64,000 nucleotides of DNA from a marine actinobacterium MedAcidi-G2B (lineage in GTDB: Bacteria; Actinomycetota; Acidimicrobiia; Acidimicrobiales; MedAcidi-G1), in the NCBI GenBank assembly GCA_000817115.1, contig JUEO01000001.1, positions 186,001 through 250,000 on the forward strand. The letters are read 5' to 3'. The position numbers and the translations under genes were made by a program. Positions 60,949 to 64,000 of the stretch are shown piece by piece. Under the pieces are notes generated by a model. That model was not told the DNA's origin. It saw nothing but the letters and a program-made list of their open reading frames with translations, and made no database searches. Positions within the stretch are counted from its first letter, which is position 1; every line of letters starts with the position of its first letter.

Positions 60949-62712
60949 GTGAAGGGAAAAATAAGCGTGAAAGAATCACCAGTTGACGAGCACTATGAAG
61001 CCGCTTGGGATGAGTTGACTGGGCCTGGCGCCCCTTTTGCCTGGTCAGTTAACGAAGTAAGAGGTGTACCTACACGGGTTTACGATGCTGCTCCACCAAA
61101 TATGACTTTAGTGTGGGCGGCTTCTCTCGCTTACGCAGAAAACGATTACCTCATTTATGGTGATGAACGCATGACCTACGGAGAGGCACATCAAGAAGTA
61201 GATGCATTAGCTGCGTATCTTGTATCTGTAGGAGTGGGGCATGGAGATCGAGTCGCCCTATCTATGAGGAACTACCCGGAATGGGCGTTGGCTTACTGGG
61301 CTACTTTAAAGATTGGTGCCGCTGTAGTGGGCATGAATGCTTGGTGGACCGGATCAGAAATGGAATTTGGGCTTTCAGATAGCACCCCGAAAGTTTTGAT
61401 AGCTGATCAAGAGCGTCTTGAGAGAGTGCACTCAGAGTTAGAAGGACTAAGAGAAAATAATCAGTTTCACATTATCGGTGTACGGGTAGAAGGGGATCTT
61501 CCGGATGATGCAATTCATTGGGAAAACGCGATACAGAAAGCAGCTGAACTGCCTCCACTTCCTGAAATTGACATTAGCCCCGAAGATGATGTTTGTATTT
61601 TTTACACCTCTGGGACGACTGGTCGACCAAAGGGTGCGGTCTTAACTCATCGTGGAGCAGTCTCCAATCTTTTAAATCTGGGATTCTGGAATGCAGTAAG
61701 CCTTACAGCTGGGGCCAAAGCAGTCGCTGCAGGAGAAAACCCCTCAGGGTCAGATAAACAACCCGGAGAATCTAATCCAGGCTCTGTTCTCGCCGTTCCT
61801 CTGTTTCATGTGACTGGCTGTAACTGTTGCCTGCATCCAGTTACAGCTCAGGGAGGTCAGTTGATTCTCATGTACCGATGGGATGCCGGAGTAGCTCTTG
61901 AACTTATAGAGAGAGAAAGACCATCAACGTTTACTGGCGTTCCTACTATGGCCAGAGAGTTGATTAATCATCCGGACTTCGAAAAAAGAGACACCTCAAG
62001 CCTTAGTCATCTAGGGGGTGGAGGAGCTGCAGTGCAACCCGACCTCGTGCATAAGATTGAAAAAAAGATTGAGGGTCGTCCTTCAACTGGATATGGACTT
62101 ACCGAAGTTAATGGTGTGATAGCGATGAACTCAGCTCATTTCTTTACTGCCAAACCTGAATCTACTGGACCTGTTGTTCCTATTCTTGAATCACGAATAG
62201 TGGGTGAAGACGGAAAGGATCAGGGGGTAGGTCAATTAGGAGAATTGTGGGTCAGAGGAGGAAATGTGTTCCGCGGCTACCTAAACCGACCCGAAGCAAA
62301 TGAAGAAATCCTTACTGACGGTTGGTTCCATACCGGTGATATTGGATATCTCGATGAAGACGGTTTCCTTTTTCTTGTAGATAGAGCGAAGGACATGGTT
62401 TTACGAGGCGGAGAGAACGTTTATTCAGCTGAAGTAGAAGCAGCAATTTACGAGCACCCCTCTGTAGCAGAAGCAGCAGTATTTGCTGTACCTGATGAAC
62501 GACTTGGCGAAGCCGTTGGAGTAGCAATTGTTCGACTGCCCGGTGCCGAATTAACTGCCAAAGAGATTCAAGACCATGTCCGTACGTTAATAGCGTCGTT
62601 TAAAGTCCCGGAACACATTTGGTTTAGTGAACAAGCATTGCCGCGCAACGCAAATGGAAAATTTCTTAAGCGAGAGTTGCGTGAAACTTTGATAGGAACA
62701 CCAACAGGATAA
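60949..62712 (+). CDS. Long-chain-type acyl-CoA synthetase
   Basis: A 587-aa ANL-family ligase. P-loop FYTSGTTGRPKGAVLTHRG, STGYGLTEVNGV, TGDIGYLDEDGFLFLVDRAKD with RGGENVYSAEVE, and C-terminal NANGKFLKREL (Lys). Larger than the ligase at 56 kb, with an extra insertion at about residues 250-265. Start may be GTG 60949 or GTG 60967, which has AAGGGA upstream. Probably a fatty-acyl-CoA ligase; the next gene starts 4 bp after its stop. Confidence 0.9.
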   Translation: MKGKISVKESPVDEHYEAAWDELTGPGAPFAWSVNEVRGVPTRVYDAAPPNMTLVWAASLAYAENDYLIYGDERMTYGEAHQEVDALAAYLVSVGVGHGDRVALSMRNYPEWALAYWATLKIGAAVVGMNAWWTGSEMEFGLSDSTPKVLIADQERLERVHSELEGLRENNQFHIIGVRVEGDLPDDAIHWENAIQKAAELPPLPEIDISPEDDVCIFYTSGTTGRPKGAVLTHRGAVSNLLNLGFWNAVSLTAGAKAVAAGENPSGSDKQPGESNPGSVLAVPLFHVTGCNCCLHPVTAQGGQLILMYRWDAGVALELIERERPSTFTGVPTMARELINHPDFEKRDTSSLSHLGGGGAAVQPDLVHKIEKKIEGRPSTGYGLTEVNGVIAMNSAHFFTAKPESTGPVVPILESRIVGEDGKDQGVGQLGELWVRGGNVFRGYLNRPEANEEILTDGWFHTGDIGYLDEDGFLFLVDRAKDMVLRGGENVYSAEVEAAIYEHPSVAEAAVFAVPDERLGEAVGVAIVRLPGAELTAKEIQDHVRTLIASFKVPEHIWFSEQALPRNANGKFLKRELRETLIGTPTG

Positions 62713-62716
62713 ACAG

Positions 62717-63349
62717 ATGAATGCACAGCATTGGGCACAAATAGAAAGACAAAAGTTGTGTGACTTATTGGAAGCAATAGGTCCTGAAGCACCAACATTA
62801 TGTGAAGGATGGTCTGCCGCACATTTGGCTGCTCACCTAGTTCTAAGAGAACGTAAACCGCTAGCGGCCCTTGGAATAATATTTGGGGGTGCGTTCGCTC
62901 GCCACACAAAAAGAACCACAGAGCGATTAGCAGCGAAACCTTTCGAAGGTTTAATTAAAAAATTGAGAAAAGGCCCGCCATTACTTCTGAAAAGAATTGA
63001 CGGGCAAATGAATGTTCTTGAATACACCATTCATCATGAAGACGTTCGACGGGCTGTAGGAGAATGGGAAGAGCGAAAAGATCTTGATGAACTTCAAGAG
63101 ATTATTTGGAAAATCCAAAAGCGATCCGCTCAGCTAATGGCACGCAAACTTGAGGATATTGATCTTACTTTAAGTAGGCCATCAGGAGAAATAGCCCGTA
63201 TAGGCGAAACTGGTCGGCAAGTCACTTTGGTTGGAGAACCTATAGAACTTGCGATGTTCATGACTGGGCGACGTGAAAAATCTTTAGTGGAAATTTCAGG
63301 AGATGACTCAGCAATCACTGAAATGAGATTAGGGAATTTGGGTTACTGA
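62717..63349 (+). CDS. TIGR03085-like MDMPI-type metal-binding protein
   Basis: A 210-aa DinB-fold protein of the MDMPI/mycothiol-dependent enzyme superfamily. The N-terminal metal-site region is LCEGWSAAHLAAHLVLRE (two His) with IHHEDVRR (another His) and FMTGRREK in the second part. TIGR03085 proteins occur in mycothiol-producing actinobacteria; reaction unknown. Follows the acyl-CoA ligase by 4 bp and overlaps the convergent GDPD stop by 7 bp. Confidence 0.72.
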   Translation: MNAQHWAQIERQKLCDLLEAIGPEAPTLCEGWSAAHLAAHLVLRERKPLAALGIIFGGAFARHTKRTTERLAAKPFEGLIKKLRKGPPLLLKRIDGQMNVLEYTIHHEDVRRAVGEWEERKDLDELQEIIWKIQKRSAQLMARKLEDIDLTLSRPSGEIARIGETGRQVTLVGEPIELAMFMTGRREKSLVEISGDDSAITEMRLGNLGY

Positions 63350-64000
63350 GAGATTCGTTCCATAGCTTCTGGTCGCCCATTAATTATTCCATCTGCCCCC
63401 ATAGATACAAGCTCAAGATAATAATCATAATTTTCTTGCAAGGTGTCGCTCATCCAAACCCACACATCAACACCTGCGGTTTTTGCAGCTTCAAAAAAGC
63501 TAGGAACTAGAACTTCAACATCACCATAAAACGGAGGAACTTGAACCACCGCATGATCTCCGAGGGGTTCTCCGTTGAGAACCCAGGCAACCATTTCATC
63601 TGTTCCAGGACTAGTGGCAATATCAGGCCCAGCAGCCTGTTTGAATTCTGCAATAACATCCGAAGAAAAAGAAGCCACAATTACAGAATCATGGCGATTA
63701 AGTGCATCAATATCCGAGATCAAAGCAGCGATAGCTTCTGAAGCAAGTGCACCTTCATCTTTTATCTCAACATCCAACGGCATTTCTGGAAATGCTGAAG
63801 CGATGTCAAAAAAAGTTTCAATACGAAAATCTTCTGAAGTAAAACCATCTGGAGGAGATGTGTCCCCAGTACGTGCACCTCGCAACGGGTAGTCTCCTTC
63901 ACCAAGATCACGACAAGGCCAGCAAGTAGGGGACCACCACCATGCGTTATCTAAGAGCTGCAATTCAGCAACAGTCATTTCAGAGACCGTCCCCGAGACC
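63343..64000 (-). CDS. Glycerophosphodiester phosphodiesterase, N-terminus beyond window
   Basis: A GDPD-domain protein missing its start in this window. The frame stays open past the track's ATG (63978) to the window end, reading GTVSEMTVAELQLLDNAWWW, the usual GDPD segment after the His-Arg metal motif; further motifs are PLDVEIKDEG (metal Glu), VWVWMSDT and GADGIINGRPEAM. It releases glycerol-3-phosphate from phospholipid head-group diesters. The HRG-type start lies beyond base 64000. Confidence 0.82.
   Translation of the reverse strand, partial: VSGTVSEMTVAELQLLDNAWWWSPTCWPCRDLGEGDYPLRGARTGDTSPPDGFTSEDFRIETFFDIASAFPEMPLDVEIKDEGALASEAIAALISDIDALNRHDSVIVASFSSDVIAEFKQAAGPDIATSPGTDEMVAWVLNGEPLGDHAVVQVPPFYGDVEVLVPSFFEAAKTAGVDVWVWMSDTLQENYDYYLELVSMGADGIINGRPEAMERISQ

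Overview
The window is a densely packed bacterial chromosome segment from an actinobacterium with low-to-mid-40s percent GC (by eye). The lineage call rests on actinobacterial families: a mycothiol cysteine ligase (MshC) next to CysS, a DUF3499 protein, a PAC2 protein, a HelD/HelR-type helicase, an F420-type LLM oxidoreductase, a TIGR03085/MDMPI protein and a uroporphyrinogen decarboxylase-protoporphyrinogen oxidase pair. Low GC, very short gaps, many 4-bp overlaps and a bacterial (6-4)-type photolyase suggest a streamlined, sunlit aquatic member, perhaps marine Acidimicrobiia; that placement is inference. I see no insertion sequence, prophage or CRISPR array, and no gap over about 290 bp without a gene. 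|| Layout. 0-6 kb: end of an unrecognised gene, larE, glnD, then an alcohol and an aldehyde dehydrogenase. 6-8.4 kb: NUDIX, PAC2, GNAT and a 58-aa membrane protein missed by the ORF track. 8.4-13.5 kb: two facing gene groups (PhyH dioxygenase, GtrA-like protein and methyltransferase on +; glycosyltransferase, methyltransferase and toroid-fold protein on -) that look like cell-surface glycan or lipid work. 13.5-18.8 kb: dtd, then a minus-strand operon patatin-hemE-cgoX-lnt joined by 4-bp overlaps, in which the Lnt-like protein has Ser where the catalytic Cys should be. 19-25 kb: HelD/HelR and an FtsX/MacB-type ABC exporter. 25-32 kb: cyclophilin, 3-hydroxyacyl-CoA dehydrogenase, AcoX-like kinase, HAD, DUF3499, an anchored beta-propeller with a 15-bp minisatellite, and an acyl-CoA dehydrogenase. 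32-35 kb: cysS, mshC and a tRNA-Arg(CCU) with encoded CCA. || 35.0-38.0 kb holds the most unusual object: one 981-aa ORF joining a complete cytochrome P450 to a complete ABC1/UbiB-type atypical kinase. 38-42.7 kb: YbaK deacylase, Fe-S photolyase divergent from a membrane protein plus DUF2071 pair, DUF167 and an LLM oxidoreductase. 42.7-45.2 kb: a phenylacetyl-CoA epoxidase-like operon in the order paaA-D-B-C without paaE, preceded by a perfect 20-bp palindrome. 45-49.7 kb: lipoprotein, FAD oxidase, MpaB/DUF2236, OmpA-BON and a stand-alone CCA-enzyme-like HD protein. 49.7-56 kb: GH3 beta-glucosidase, then a TPP riboswitch controlling a thiBPQ thiamine importer. 56-64 kb: acyl-CoA metabolism (ligases, thiolase, carboxylesterase, MaoC), a GC-rich hairpin in a divergent promoter region, a mycothiol-linked-type protein and a GDPD cut by the window edge. 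|| Working together: fatty-acid/acyl-CoA turnover (ACAD, HBDH, thiolase, MaoC, two ligases), cofactor supply (thiamine import, heme, mycothiol) and envelope assembly are the main themes. All product names come from reading motifs by eye; no database search was possible.
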